Shown here: in pieces, positions 39,871 to 49,343 of the stretch
Numbering within the stretch: the stretch's first letter is position 1
Layout of the letters: the number at the start of each line of letters is the position of its first letter
Virus record (IMG/VR): IMGVR_UViG_3300031371_000001
Span: 1 to 64,000 of that record
Reading direction: 5' to 3' (one strand)
DNA: 64,000 nucleotides
Origin: a virus
Made by a program: the position numbers and the translations under genes
Notes under the pieces: model-generated
Told to the model about the DNA's origin: nothing
What the model saw: the letters and a program-made list of their open reading frames with translations, nothing else
Databases searched by the model: none

Positions 39871-40776
39871 TTATTCGCCCGTCGTCAAGATTGCACGGGC
39901 GGCGTTGACATCGAATGGCGGTTGTGGATCTACCTTCTTCGGTGTGTAATCGTTATGTCTTCCGATCAACTCGACAGGGATCGAATAGGCTTCAACGACA
40001 GCCCGCAAGACTTCGATCCACGTCTGAACCTGAAGTTCAGAAGGTTTCTGATAGACACGCTTCCCAACCGTGACGGTTGGGAGGTTCTTCCAGGACGGGT
40101 GAGCCTTCAGACGTTTCGCTCCGATCTGTCCGACGTTCATAATCTCGATCCCAAAGCCTACAGCATTCGGGGACCACACGATCCGATCCTTTCCGTGCGC
40201 GTCCGTGACGTGCGGCCATTGCACGTTTTTTCCGTCGAACCGAATGTCTCCGTCGAGAGTCTTGATCACCTGCCCCTTGTATTTCTTGCGCCACTCCCAA
40301 AGCTTGCCGGGACCGGCATTCCAGCTTCCGACAGTTTCGAAGTTCGGCGTGTATTGGCAGACGAAAACGCGGCCGTCCTTTTCCATCCCGATGCAAATTT
40401 CCCAACTTGCCTTTCGAGGCTTCCCCGCGTTTTGCAAGCAAAGCGAAACGGCGTCAGGGATGAATCCGATCGCTTCGAGATCCGATCGCAGTTCGTCAAC
40501 GCAAGACGGAACGATCTTCGCCTTTGCAAGTAGCTTGTCGAGATCCTTGATCGTGCGATGCGAAGCGATAACCGCCGTGTAATGATTCTGGACGACAAGA
40601 GGCTTGCCCCCGGTCCACTCCGGGCGATCGTAATACTTCCAGCTTGTCGGAGCATAGATCACGTCCGGGCCGATCAAGCGCCCGTCTTCGATCCGATACC
40701 TTCCGGGAGATTCCATCGAACCCGCGTTTGGAATCGGCTTCGGTCCTCCTGGAATCAAATCAAGCCTGTCGTCCAT
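39871..40776 (-). CDS. N-acetylmuramoyl-L-alanine amidase (endolysin)
   Basis: Encodes 301 residues with Amidase_2-type zinc ligands: VQNHYTA (first His), GFGIEIMN, and LIGRHNDYTPKKVDPQPPFD (second His, then Lys and Asp ligands). No signal peptide, so export relies on the holin-like neighbour. It cleaves the amide bond between N-acetylmuramic acid and L-alanine in peptidoglycan. The N-terminal 40 residues are of unknown role. A second peptidoglycan enzyme is encoded near 12-13 kb. Confidence 0.87.
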   Translation of the reverse strand: MDDRLDLIPGGPKPIPNAGSMESPGRYRIEDGRLIGPDVIYAPTSWKYYDRPEWTGGKPLVVQNHYTAVIASHRTIKDLDKLLAKAKIVPSCVDELRSDLEAIGFIPDAVSLCLQNAGKPRKASWEICIGMEKDGRVFVCQYTPNFETVGSWNAGPGKLWEWRKKYKGQVIKTLDGDIRFDGKNVQWPHVTDAHGKDRIVWSPNAVGFGIEIMNVGQIGAKRLKAHPSWKNLPTVTVGKRVYQKPSELQVQTWIEVLRAVVEAYSIPVELIGRHNDYTPKKVDPQPPFDVNAARAILTTGE

Positions 40777-40839
40777 CTTTCAGCCTTCCTCGGCTCTCGG
40801 ATCCGGCTCCGGTTCGTCGCCGTCAGAATTGCGAGTTTC

Positions 40840-41328
40840 TTACGATTTTTCGTCCGTTTCAGGAGGCGCCCCGCCGTCCGCATCCGCGCCGTCAGGACCG
40901 GAGCCTTCAGCGTCCACGGAGGCGCCCGCACTTGCCACCTGAAGCCCGTTTCCGCCTTCCCCCTTGTCCTTGTCCGTGTCGGGGACTGAAGCGCCTGAAG
41001 GGGACAATTTGCCCCCTGGCAAGGAAGCCAGCGCGTCCGCCCGGATCGCGGCCTCCTCCTTCTTCATTTGCTGAAGCATTTCGAGCGCCCCAAGCCCCTT
41101 CAGAAGTTGCTGTTTCACTTCCTCCCGCTTCGCGTCCAGTTGCTTCAAAGCCGCGTCGAGGGATTGGACTTGCTGTTGCGTTTGCTTGATCTTCTGATCC
41201 AGGTAGCTCGATTGTCCCTTCGACTTGCGCGGATCGGACAAGTCGGGACGCGGCTTGCGGGGTCCGACTTGTGACAATTCGGCAACGGGCGGCGGTTGAC
41301 GGTGTTCCTTACGACGATCTTTCGACAT
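40840..41328 (-). CDS. Coiled-coil structural or accessory protein
   Basis: Encodes 162 residues. The central coiled coil (QKIKQTQQQVQSLDAALKQL) is flanked by a basic N-terminus (KDRRKEHRQ) and a low-complexity acidic Gly/Ala/Asp tail (GADADGGAPPETDEKS). Encoded directly downstream of the spike; it may be a spike chaperone or virion accessory. Function not established. Confidence 0.55.
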   Translation of the reverse strand: MSKDRRKEHRQPPPVAELSQVGPRKPRPDLSDPRKSKGQSSYLDQKIKQTQQQVQSLDAALKQLDAKREEVKQQLLKGLGALEMLQQMKKEEAAIRADALASLPGGKLSPSGASVPDTDKDKGEGGNGLQVASAGASVDAEGSGPDGADADGGAPPETDEKS

Positions 41329-41354
41329 GATTCCTCCTGCCCTTCTTCTATGGA

Positions 41355-44300
41355 TTAGGGGGGAGTTATGTTATGCGCGAGATCGTTTCCGGTTCCTGCG
41401 TCAGCCGTTGAAGCCTGATTCGCGATCACCTCGTTATTGTCCGCACCGGCAACAAGGTTGATCCCGATAGTCCCCGGCGTCTTCACGACGTTTCCGTAAA
41501 TCGTGCAATTGTCCGCACCGCTTGTCGTATTGATCCCGTAGGAACCAGGGAGATAAATCACGTTGTTGCCAACCGAGTTCAAGGCACCGTCGAGAAGGAT
41601 TCCTTCGACGGCTTGATCCTGAAGATAGTTGTTCGAGATAACGCAACGTTCGGAAGTCGGGTAGCCGCTGATCCCCGTCTCGCCTCCTTCGATCGAGTTC
41701 CCGATCACAACGATCCCGTCTTCGCCTCCAAGGTCGATCCCGATCGATGTCGAAGCGGCGTTCTCGTAAACGGAAATGATATTCCCTTCAACGATCGTGC
41801 CTGCGGCTCCCGACAGGGTTATTCCGTCAACCCCGTCGTCGTAGCAATAGACGTGATTCCCGACAATGAGGTAATCCGTACCAGGGCCGGCCGTTATCCC
41901 TGACTCGATCGCGCTATCTACGCCAGCGCCTCCAACATAGTTCCCGACGATCGCAACCCCGTCCTTCGTCGGACAAATGATCCCGGTTGCTCCAATGGTG
42001 AAGACTTGATTTGCTTCAACCCTTGCGCCGTCAGTCTGAAAAGCTCCGGAAACTTGAACCCCAAAGGCGTTCGATCCTCGATAGCCCTGAACTTGATTCC
42101 CGACAACGGTTGTGAACGTGCCTCCAATCGTCGCCGTCGAAGCAACCTCGATCGCCGTTCTCGAACTCGCATCCCCGGAATCCCCTCCGTTTGCAACAGC
42201 GTTATAACAGACGAACGATTGACTGTCGCAAAGGATAGCATTCACCATGAATGCCGACGTTGCTCCAAGCTTGTTCAGACAACCGTTATAGATGATCTGG
42301 CAATTCTCGGTTCCGCCGAGATCGATCCCATGATCGTAAGGGGCGGGATCGCCAATGATGACATTGTGAGCAACAAGCACTTCTTCGGAATTGATGCACT
42401 TGATCCCCTCCAAGTGCTGTCCAATCCCCATATCGTTCTGAAGGTAGTTGTCGCGAATAAAGACCCTCGAAGAACCGTCCCCAACGTCAATAGTGATCAC
42501 CGTTGTTGAAGGCGTCCCGCCTGTCGATCCTTTGCTAACCGCGTTTTGCTCGATATAGACGTAATCGAAAGAGCCTCCCGCACCGTCGAACAACGCGAGA
42601 TCGCCATAGACGAAACAGCCTTTGATGATCAAGAACGCGAACGTTGCGCCTGTTGCTTCAACAAGCCCTGTCGTCCCTCCGTAGCAAAGGCCAGCGGACG
42701 GAATCAAGTAGACCCCATCCATTTCGAGAAATTGCCCTGTCGTCGTTACGGCGTTCGCATTCACGACATAGGCGTTGTCGATAGCCGGCGTCCCCGTGTT
42801 CGTATAATAGAAGATCGCTTGTCGGATCGAGAACCCGGAGAATCCATCCGATAGGTAGAAGTAAGGGCCGTCACCGTCCCATTCAAGCCGATACTCGAAG
42901 CTCCCGATGATCTCCAGCCCTTCGATCGTTGCAGGGACGGTGATCCCGTTTCCGCTGTAAGTCGGAACATCCCCGATCACCCGAAGGCGATAACGCCGGC
43001 GACGTGTCGAGGCGGACGACGTTTGCGAAAGCATATCGAGATAATCGATCGCGGTTTGAAAGTCCGGGAAGTGTCCGCTATCTCCGACCGTGTATTCAAG
43101 CACGTCGTCGGCACCGTGCGCCGTCATGCGGCGCGCGTCCCTCCAAAGTGTGACGCTCGAACCGTCAGTCTCGACATAGGCGAGAACGGCACCTCCATCG
43201 TAAGCTGTATTTGCAACGGTCGTGAACACGAGTCCGCCATTGCTGGCAACGTAAACCCATCCTTGCGAAGAAGCCGGAAGGGTGACAAGTTGCGGGGAAG
43301 CCCATTCAACCCGCTTGCCATAGACGATCGCTTCGCCGGCGGCAAAGACGATCCGGATCGGAGCCGTCAACGTTACCGTCACGTTCATTCCGGAAATGAT
43401 CGTGTTTCCAAGCGCCGCAGCGAATTCGTCAAGGTGATCGTCTATCCCGCCAAGAATGCTTTGATGATAGGTGTTAAGTGAAGCGTAACCGACCTCCGAC
43501 AGTGCGACGGGCGATCCCATCAAAGAATCCTGGAATTGCATTGATGTGAAGTTCGCGACGAAAAGCCCTTTGTCGGATCGGATCTCTCCTTCGACGTTCA
43601 GTTTCAGTTCATACGTCGCGTCGAGATTTTGCATGAAGATCGAGAAGTCAGCCGCCGCATAGTTCGCGTTCATAAAAAGGCTAGGACCGTTCAGGTATTG
43701 ATCCAGACTTCCAAACGAATTCGTCAAAACGAAATTCGGTGAAATCACCGCCGAACCGTCCCCGATTTCGACATCATGAGTGAACAGCGCGCCAACGCCG
43801 CCGCCCGCTCCGAGGTTCTCGAAGCGAACCGTTCGAGTCGCCGCTTGCGCGTCGTTCCTTCCGAAGTAGAACGCCGGCACCGTTTCGTCTGCGAAGATTT
43901 CCCAATCGACATTAGATCCGCCGGCAGGATCGAATTTGATCGCCGGCGTCTTCGTCGTGCTATTGTCGAATTCAGCGTCCTTCGAAAACCAAGCTCGAAG
44001 ATCCGTGATCGTCAAGACGTTCCCAAGCGAGTTATCCCAAACGCTGATTTGCGGTTCGTCAACGTCCAATGCGTCCGCCGTGACGCGGATCTTGACCTTC
44101 CCGTGCGCGTCCTTGTAGAGAACCTCCGCAACGTCGGCAACAACGTCGAAGACGGTTTGTTGTGTAGTGTCGAACGTCGAAGGCGCAAATCCAGCGCCGG
44201 CGCCTTGAACGGCTCCGATATAGCAAAGCCCCGGAGTTCCCTTCAGCGTCCCCGGAGCGCCAACCGCCCGAACGCTTGGACCGTCAACAAGGACTTCGTA

Positions 44301-44921
44301 ATCGGCGGCGACAAGTGAAGGCGTCGATTGTCCAAGCGTCCCCGTGATCGTGACAATGTTTTGCGTCCCACTCCAAGTGATATTCACAGTCTCGAATGCA
44401 GTTGCGGGAACATTCGTCGCCGCCTTGCCAGTCAACCAAACCGTCGCACTTCTTCCAGCGTGCGAAGTTCCAGGGCCTCCGAGCAACGTGTCAACGACGA
44501 ATTGAAGTCCAGGTCCGGGAAAAGTTACGGAATCAGGGTTGCCAAGATCCCCGATCGCTTCTTCCGTGTTCTCATATTCAAATTCACCCGTGCGCGGGTT
44601 CGTTTCGATGTTTTGATCCGGGACTTCCTGATAAAAGAAGCCGACGTCATACCATTGAAGATTCGTGTTCTCGAAAGACCAGTTGCCGGCAACTGCGGCA
44701 AGGTGTCTTCCCTGATCGTCCATTCCGTCAAGTGCCGAAAGGTCGAACATATCGGGAGCGGATCCAGTGATCGCCACGGCTGAAAATACGCCTTCACCGA
44801 AGACAAGGGAAATCAGATCCGCGCTTTTGTCCTTCAAGTAATCGAAAAACTTGGTTTGAAGCGCAACGTCACCAATGATCTTTTTTCCGTATAGGTGAAC
44901 GAAGCTATCGCCCGTTGCCAT
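41355..44921 (-). CDS. Large tail spike with right-handed beta-helix
   Basis: Encodes 1188 residues. The C-terminal half is a series of parallel beta-helix rungs with Asn-Gly turns (YLIVGNHVYCYDDGVDGI, TIVEGNIISVYENAAS, GIVVIGNSIEGGETGIS). The N-terminal third is likely virion-binding (QTKFFDYLKDKSADLISL). Such proteins bind, and often cleave, host surface glycans. The product is the last tail protein after baseplate gpI and lies before the lysis genes. No catalytic residues can be assigned. Confidence 0.82.
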   Translation of the reverse strand: MATGDSFVHLYGKKIIGDVALQTKFFDYLKDKSADLISLVFGEGVFSAVAITGSAPDMFDLSALDGMDDQGRHLAAVAGNWSFENTNLQWYDVGFFYQEVPDQNIETNPRTGEFEYENTEEAIGDLGNPDSVTFPGPGLQFVVDTLLGGPGTSHAGRSATVWLTGKAATNVPATAFETVNITWSGTQNIVTITGTLGQSTPSLVAADYEVLVDGPSVRAVGAPGTLKGTPGLCYIGAVQGAGAGFAPSTFDTTQQTVFDVVADVAEVLYKDAHGKVKIRVTADALDVDEPQISVWDNSLGNVLTITDLRAWFSKDAEFDNSTTKTPAIKFDPAGGSNVDWEIFADETVPAFYFGRNDAQAATRTVRFENLGAGGGVGALFTHDVEIGDGSAVISPNFVLTNSFGSLDQYLNGPSLFMNANYAAADFSIFMQNLDATYELKLNVEGEIRSDKGLFVANFTSMQFQDSLMGSPVALSEVGYASLNTYHQSILGGIDDHLDEFAAALGNTIISGMNVTVTLTAPIRIVFAAGEAIVYGKRVEWASPQLVTLPASSQGWVYVASNGGLVFTTVANTAYDGGAVLAYVETDGSSVTLWRDARRMTAHGADDVLEYTVGDSGHFPDFQTAIDYLDMLSQTSSASTRRRRYRLRVIGDVPTYSGNGITVPATIEGLEIIGSFEYRLEWDGDGPYFYLSDGFSGFSIRQAIFYYTNTGTPAIDNAYVVNANAVTTTGQFLEMDGVYLIPSAGLCYGGTTGLVEATGATFAFLIIKGCFVYGDLALFDGAGGSFDYVYIEQNAVSKGSTGGTPSTTVITIDVGDGSSRVFIRDNYLQNDMGIGQHLEGIKCINSEEVLVAHNVIIGDPAPYDHGIDLGGTENCQIIYNGCLNKLGATSAFMVNAILCDSQSFVCYNAVANGGDSGDASSRTAIEVASTATIGGTFTTVVGNQVQGYRGSNAFGVQVSGAFQTDGARVEANQVFTIGATGIICPTKDGVAIVGNYVGGAGVDSAIESGITAGPGTDYLIVGNHVYCYDDGVDGITLSGAAGTIVEGNIISVYENAASTSIGIDLGGEDGIVVIGNSIEGGETGISGYPTSERCVISNNYLQDQAVEGILLDGALNSVGNNVIYLPGSYGINTTSGADNCTIYGNVVKTPGTIGINLVAGADNNEVIANQASTADAGTGNDLAHNITPP

Positions 44922-44934
44922 TTAAAGCCTCCGG

Positions 44935-46047
44935 TTATGGTCCTATCAGGACATATTCAAGCGGCGTTTCAAACACTTCGACATTATCGGTTTCAACGTC
45001 GTTTGCCGCATTCTGGTTTTCGATCTCGATTCCGCCGCTAGTCCAAAGCGGAGGGTTTATATAATCTTCAGCTTCAAGGTTCACGTCAATAAAGACGCGA
45101 ATATGGATCCCTGTCGTCTTCCATTCCCGAACTTCAACCCGAAGCTTGTATTGCTCCGCAAGGAACACCTTCGTCGTTGTCACAAGGACGGTTTCAACAC
45201 CACCATTTCTTTCGATGATCCGAACGCCGTTCGGCCGCAGTTCGGCAATATAGCAGTTGTCCAAGTCTTGAACATAGAACCGCATTCGGAAAACGTCCGT
45301 TGTCGGATCAGTGATCCGCCGCGCAGACGCAACGGCTACAAAGTAATTCCATCCAGTGATCCACGAAACGTCAATCCGCTCCCGCCCCGTCGCCGGAATG
45401 ACCATTCGATGATTCACCGCGTCGAGGTATCCTTCAGCGCCTCCGACCTCGTGTGACCAGTAACGAAGGTCTTCGTTGAACCAGTCAAGAAAGTCGAGAT
45501 AGACAAGCTCGATCCTTTCGTTGAAAGGACGCTCGATTTCAACGACACGTTCGAGCAACGTGTGATCGAGATCCGGGGAATCCATGACTCGAAGGTTCGA
45601 GTAATATTCCCCGTAATCGCTGATCTCGCCTCCAAGGATCCAAGGGTCCGATCCGGCTTGTTCTTCCCAAAGCCCGGTTTCCCCAAGGATCCAGCGGAAC
45701 CAAAACCAGTTGGCATAGATCACGTTTTTGCCCGTCAGCAAACGAGCGAGATTGACAAGCCCTAGCTCCGTTCCTTTCTGTTTCCAGATAGGGATCGCAA
45801 GCGTGATCAGTTTGCGAAGTTCGCGCGCCGTCAACGAAGACGTGATCCCCGTGTCGTCCGTCCAGCCGACAAGATCCTTCGCGTATTGCAAAAGGTCGTC
45901 AGGGATCAAACGCGGATCGACGTAGGTTGGAACCTCCACGATCTTGCTATTGAGTTCCCCACGCCAGTATTCCATGCGTTCGAGGTATCGAAGAAGAAGA
46001 TCGTTCCGGAGCGGTTCGATCACCATTTTGTAAAGCGTCGGCTTCAT
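44935..46047 (-). CDS. Baseplate/tail protein I-like
   Basis: Encodes 370 residues, longer than P2 gpI. It begins MKPTLYKMVIEPLRND and has ELRKLITLAIPIWKQKGTEL and LARLLTGKNVIYANWFWF, matching Tail_P2_I family patterns. A C-terminal extension is beta-rich (RMRFYVQDLDNCYIAELRPN). In P2 gpI is a baseplate component that helps attach fibres; here it precedes the large spike. Start ATG 46047 directly follows the baseplate J gene stop. Confidence 0.8.
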   Translation of the reverse strand: MKPTLYKMVIEPLRNDLLLRYLERMEYWRGELNSKIVEVPTYVDPRLIPDDLLQYAKDLVGWTDDTGITSSLTARELRKLITLAIPIWKQKGTELGLVNLARLLTGKNVIYANWFWFRWILGETGLWEEQAGSDPWILGGEISDYGEYYSNLRVMDSPDLDHTLLERVVEIERPFNERIELVYLDFLDWFNEDLRYWSHEVGGAEGYLDAVNHRMVIPATGRERIDVSWITGWNYFVAVASARRITDPTTDVFRMRFYVQDLDNCYIAELRPNGVRIIERNGGVETVLVTTTKVFLAEQYKLRVEVREWKTTGIHIRVFIDVNLEAEDYINPPLWTSGGIEIENQNAANDVETDNVEVFETPLEYVLIGP

Positions 46048-48222
46048 CTAGATCACCGTGATCGAAATCGTCCCCGCCTTCGGCAATTCGCGCGCGCCTA
46101 GCACAACGTCCGCCGCCGGCGTCGTTATCGTTACATTCGTCACCCCGCTAATCCCGAAGAATAGCGCGATCAAAGCCGACAGGTAAACGGTATCCCCGAA
46201 TTCCCAACGATAGTTTGGAGGCGTTTCGTCGTCCAATGCTTCGGGATCAAGCCAACCGACGATCGCCGTTTCGATCGCCGTCTTGTTCCCCCCTTGAACC
46301 GTTGCCGTCACGTCGATCACCTTCGGAACGTAATTCGTCGCGTGAAGTTCGGAATTCAATTGAACGACTCCGCGCCGCGTCGGATCCCCCGTGACTCCGT
46401 TGAAGTGTTCTTCGATATCCGAAAGCACGCCCGGGGAAAGGGGCGCCCCTCCAGTTGCAACGCAAACGGCTTCGATCGTCTTCGGGCCTAAGCCTTCTTC
46501 GATAGCGAGGCAACGGGCGATCGGGCGCGCGCCGCTTGTCACGTCTTCCCAATCTAGAACCAGGGCTTCGACATCTTGCGAAGTAACCGCCCGTTCTTGC
46601 GCCCTGAGTTGCGCCGGGTGGGTTCGCTTTGCCTTCGCGAGATCGGCGGCTGTCGAACCTTCGCGCGCCGCGTAGCCGCTAGCGGCTTGCGGGTTCGTGA
46701 CGCTTTCAATCCATCCGACACCGGAGCGGTTGATCTTGATCATACCTGCCCCGACGTTTCCGTTTTGCCCTTCGACGAGCGTTCGATAGATAGCGGATAT
46801 CGCGTCGGCGGCCGGGGGAATCTTTCCGTTCTCGCCGTCACCGAAGATCCCGGACGCTTCGCCGTCGTCCCCGAAGTCAACTTCGTAATGCTCCGAAAGT
46901 TGATCGCTCGAAAGTAGGTTTTCCTGGCGTTCCCACTCGACGGCGGCGACGTAATATTTCAACGTCGCGTCGTCGATCACCGGGTATCGTGAAGCCGTGA
47001 AAGACTGATCCGCCGTTCCGTCAGAAACTCCGAGCGGATCATCCTCTCGCGTGCGACCCTGATAGATCGTCGGAAGTTGATAAAGTCTATCCTCCTCGAT
47101 CGAAACCGCGTTCAGAGTCGGGGAAGAAGGGGCGCCCCCGATCTCGACAATTCGATACCGAAGCCAACAAGCTTCATAATCGCCAAGCACCGAATCCGAG
47201 ACGATCCCTTTTTGCCAAAGGCGGCTTTGCGTCCAGGGCGGATCGAATTTGATATGTTTCGTCCCCGTTGCGGAGAAGTCGAGGATCGTGTCCTCCGTGA
47301 CTTCAAGTTCGTGCCAAAGCGTCCCGACCGTGTAATCGGAGGCGTCCGTCGAAGGGCTTGTCTGTCCAAGGAAACCCGTCGTCGTCGCGAGATTTTGTCC
47401 ACCTGAAAACGTCGAGGTGACGTCTTCGTATGCTCCGGTTTGATTGTAGGTGATCCGGACTGTCAGACCTTCGCGAGTCGCGCCCGGATTCCCAAGCATC
47501 CCGTCGATCGCGAATTCAAGAGCCGTCCCAAGGTTCGTCACGCTATCGGGGATGTCATCATACCAATTGTCGTCATAGAATTCCCAAACTCCGGTGATAT
47601 CGGCCCCGATACTGTTGACAAGAATTTCGAGCATATCCCAAAAGAGATCGTCATGTCCGAAATAGATCGAATCCCCAACCGCCGGGGCGCCGGCCCACGG
47701 ATTCCAGTTCGCCGGCGTGTTTACTTGTGTCGTGAAGTCGGTTGCGGACCCGGACTCGAAAGCCCAAACCTTCGACATCGTATCGGAGGGATCCGTCGTC
47801 ACGTCTTCGAGGTTTTCGTATTCGATCGCTTCTTCGCTTGCCGTCGCTTCAGTTGCGAAGACGCTTCGCGCCGGGATCGTCGTCAATGCCGTCGAGAACT
47901 TCCGGGAGAACTTCACGAGGAGGGGCACCGTCGCCGGGGAAGCTTGCGCCAACGAATCAGCGATCAAGTGGAGGTGTGCGTCAACGCTTGCCCGAAGTTC
48001 GGCTGTCGTGAAGAAGGTTTCCTTCGCCCAAAGATCGATGTCAACCGCGTTCAGGTGAGACGATAAAGAGAACGCCCGCATAAGCTGAATCGTCGGTTCG
48101 TGCGGGTCTTCATCGGAAAGTTCAGGAAGATAGATCCGCTTCCACCGGATCAGATCCTCCAGGATTTCGTAGTAATAAAACCCTGTGGTCTTGAAGTCGG
48201 GGAAAGTGATCGTCGTCGTCAT
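46048..48222 (-). CDS. Baseplate J-like protein
   Basis: Encodes 724 residues, longer than P2 gpJ (about 300) but within the range of large Baseplate_J family proteins. The C-terminal region has family-like phrases such as ALVLDWEDVTSGARPIARCL and TKVI-type spacing (VPKVIDVTATVQGGNK). The middle has beta-rich domains. It is a wedge component contacting the tail hub. ATG 48222 is 2 bases after the gp25-like gene stop. Confidence 0.82.
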   Translation of the reverse strand: MTTTITFPDFKTTGFYYYEILEDLIRWKRIYLPELSDEDPHEPTIQLMRAFSLSSHLNAVDIDLWAKETFFTTAELRASVDAHLHLIADSLAQASPATVPLLVKFSRKFSTALTTIPARSVFATEATASEEAIEYENLEDVTTDPSDTMSKVWAFESGSATDFTTQVNTPANWNPWAGAPAVGDSIYFGHDDLFWDMLEILVNSIGADITGVWEFYDDNWYDDIPDSVTNLGTALEFAIDGMLGNPGATREGLTVRITYNQTGAYEDVTSTFSGGQNLATTTGFLGQTSPSTDASDYTVGTLWHELEVTEDTILDFSATGTKHIKFDPPWTQSRLWQKGIVSDSVLGDYEACWLRYRIVEIGGAPSSPTLNAVSIEEDRLYQLPTIYQGRTREDDPLGVSDGTADQSFTASRYPVIDDATLKYYVAAVEWERQENLLSSDQLSEHYEVDFGDDGEASGIFGDGENGKIPPAADAISAIYRTLVEGQNGNVGAGMIKINRSGVGWIESVTNPQAASGYAAREGSTAADLAKAKRTHPAQLRAQERAVTSQDVEALVLDWEDVTSGARPIARCLAIEEGLGPKTIEAVCVATGGAPLSPGVLSDIEEHFNGVTGDPTRRGVVQLNSELHATNYVPKVIDVTATVQGGNKTAIETAIVGWLDPEALDDETPPNYRWEFGDTVYLSALIALFFGISGVTNVTITTPAADVVLGARELPKAGTISITVI

Positions 48223-48224
48223 AT

Positions 48225-48596
48225 CTAAGCCCCTCCCCCGCTTGGGGTGTATTGTAAGTTTTCGCTTCGATCGGTCAGCATATCGAGATATTGAATATCG
48301 ACTATAATTTCTTCATTCTTCGACGTGAAGGTGTACTGCGAAAGCTTCGCGCGGTTTTCGTCTTCGAGGCGATTGAAGACTTTCTTGATCCTTCTGGCAA
48401 GCCTCGATTGTGTCGACACGTCGTTGATATCGAAAACCGGATAGTCGATCCCCACGTCGTCGTTGAACGGGTTTTCAGAAGGACAGAAGTTCAAGGCAAG
48501 CATTATGATCTTCTTCGTCTGATCCGAATCGATCTCCGTCGCAAGTCCCCCGTTCTTGTTCGCTTGCAACGGTGCCTTCAGTCCCTTGTATTCCAT
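48225..48596 (-). CDS. Baseplate wedge gpW / gp25-like protein
   Basis: Encodes 123 residues. The family pattern is visible as KIIMLALNFCPSENPFNDDV, then YPVFDINDVSTQSRLARR for the core helix and a C-terminal strand (EIIVDIQYLDMLTDRS). This is a small T4 gp25/P2 gpW-like wedge protein that seeds sheath polymerisation. It is immediately followed by baseplate J, as in most contractile systems. Confidence 0.8.
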   Translation of the reverse strand: MEYKGLKAPLQANKNGGLATEIDSDQTKKIIMLALNFCPSENPFNDDVGIDYPVFDINDVSTQSRLARRIKKVFNRLEDENRAKLSQYTFTSKNEEIIVDIQYLDMLTDRSENLQYTPSGGGA

Positions 48597-48600
48597 TCGC

Positions 48601-49332
48601 CTATTCTACCTTTTGATTCGTTGAATTCAAATCGGTTGGGACAGACGGAGGAGGCGCCGAAGGAGGCGAAGGTGCGCCCGGTGCCGCTGTCGGGTGCATA
48701 TGCGCCAACTTCCAAGCGTAATCTTGATTTAGATACGTCAAAAGCTTGTCGCCTCGAACGATGAAATAGGTTGCGGCCGCTCCAAGCTTCGAGTCGCCGT
48801 CCAAGGTTATATTCGTCCCGTCGAGGGTCAGCTTGTCGCCTCCCTTGTGTTCAAGTTCGATCTTGTCCCCGTCAAGAGTCGCCTTGTTGCCGTCCTTCTG
48901 TTCGAGAGTGATCACGGCTTCCGTCACGTCGATCCGGCTTCCGTCCTTGAAGACGACAGCAAGATCCCCGGTCGACTTGTTGATCGTGATATAGCTTCCA
49001 TCCGGCGCCCAAACCGCCATGACGTCCGGATATCCGTCAAGGATTTCATCCGGGATCACGTCTTCGTCAACGAATGCCGGTTGCCAACGGATCGACCTTT
49101 CGTTGATCCTGGCGGCATCTTGGTTATCCGCCTTCCCTGCGATGATCAGAAGTTCGACACGATCGCCTATCGCCGGGACGTCCCAAAGGCGGGCGGCGGA
49201 AGCCGGCCGGATCCAGAATGGAAGCTCTGCGTCTTCACGAACGATAGCAGGACAACGGACCTTAACTCGACGTTGCTTATCCGGATCGCCGTTGTCCGTG
49301 ACTTCTCCGAACACCTTTTCAAACAAAGCCAT
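48601..49332 (-). CDS. Baseplate spike protein (gpV / gp5-like)
   Basis: Encodes 243 residues from ATG 49332 behind GGAGGTGGACGA. The N-terminal OB-like part (RRVKVRCPAIVREDAELP) is followed by a repetitive beta-helix spike (TLEQKDGNKATLDGDKIELE, GGDKLTLDGTNITLDG). The C-terminus includes LAHMHPTAAPGAPSPP, a HxH/Pro-rich ending typical of gpV-type spikes. No lysozyme domain is inserted. It forms the membrane-piercing needle. Confidence 0.8.
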   Translation of the reverse strand: MALFEKVFGEVTDNGDPDKQRRVKVRCPAIVREDAELPFWIRPASAARLWDVPAIGDRVELLIIAGKADNQDAARINERSIRWQPAFVDEDVIPDEILDGYPDVMAVWAPDGSYITINKSTGDLAVVFKDGSRIDVTEAVITLEQKDGNKATLDGDKIELEHKGGDKLTLDGTNITLDGDSKLGAAATYFIVRGDKLLTYLNQDYAWKLAHMHPTAAPGAPSPPSAPPPSVPTDLNSTNQKVE

Positions 49333-49343
49333 TCGTCCACCTC

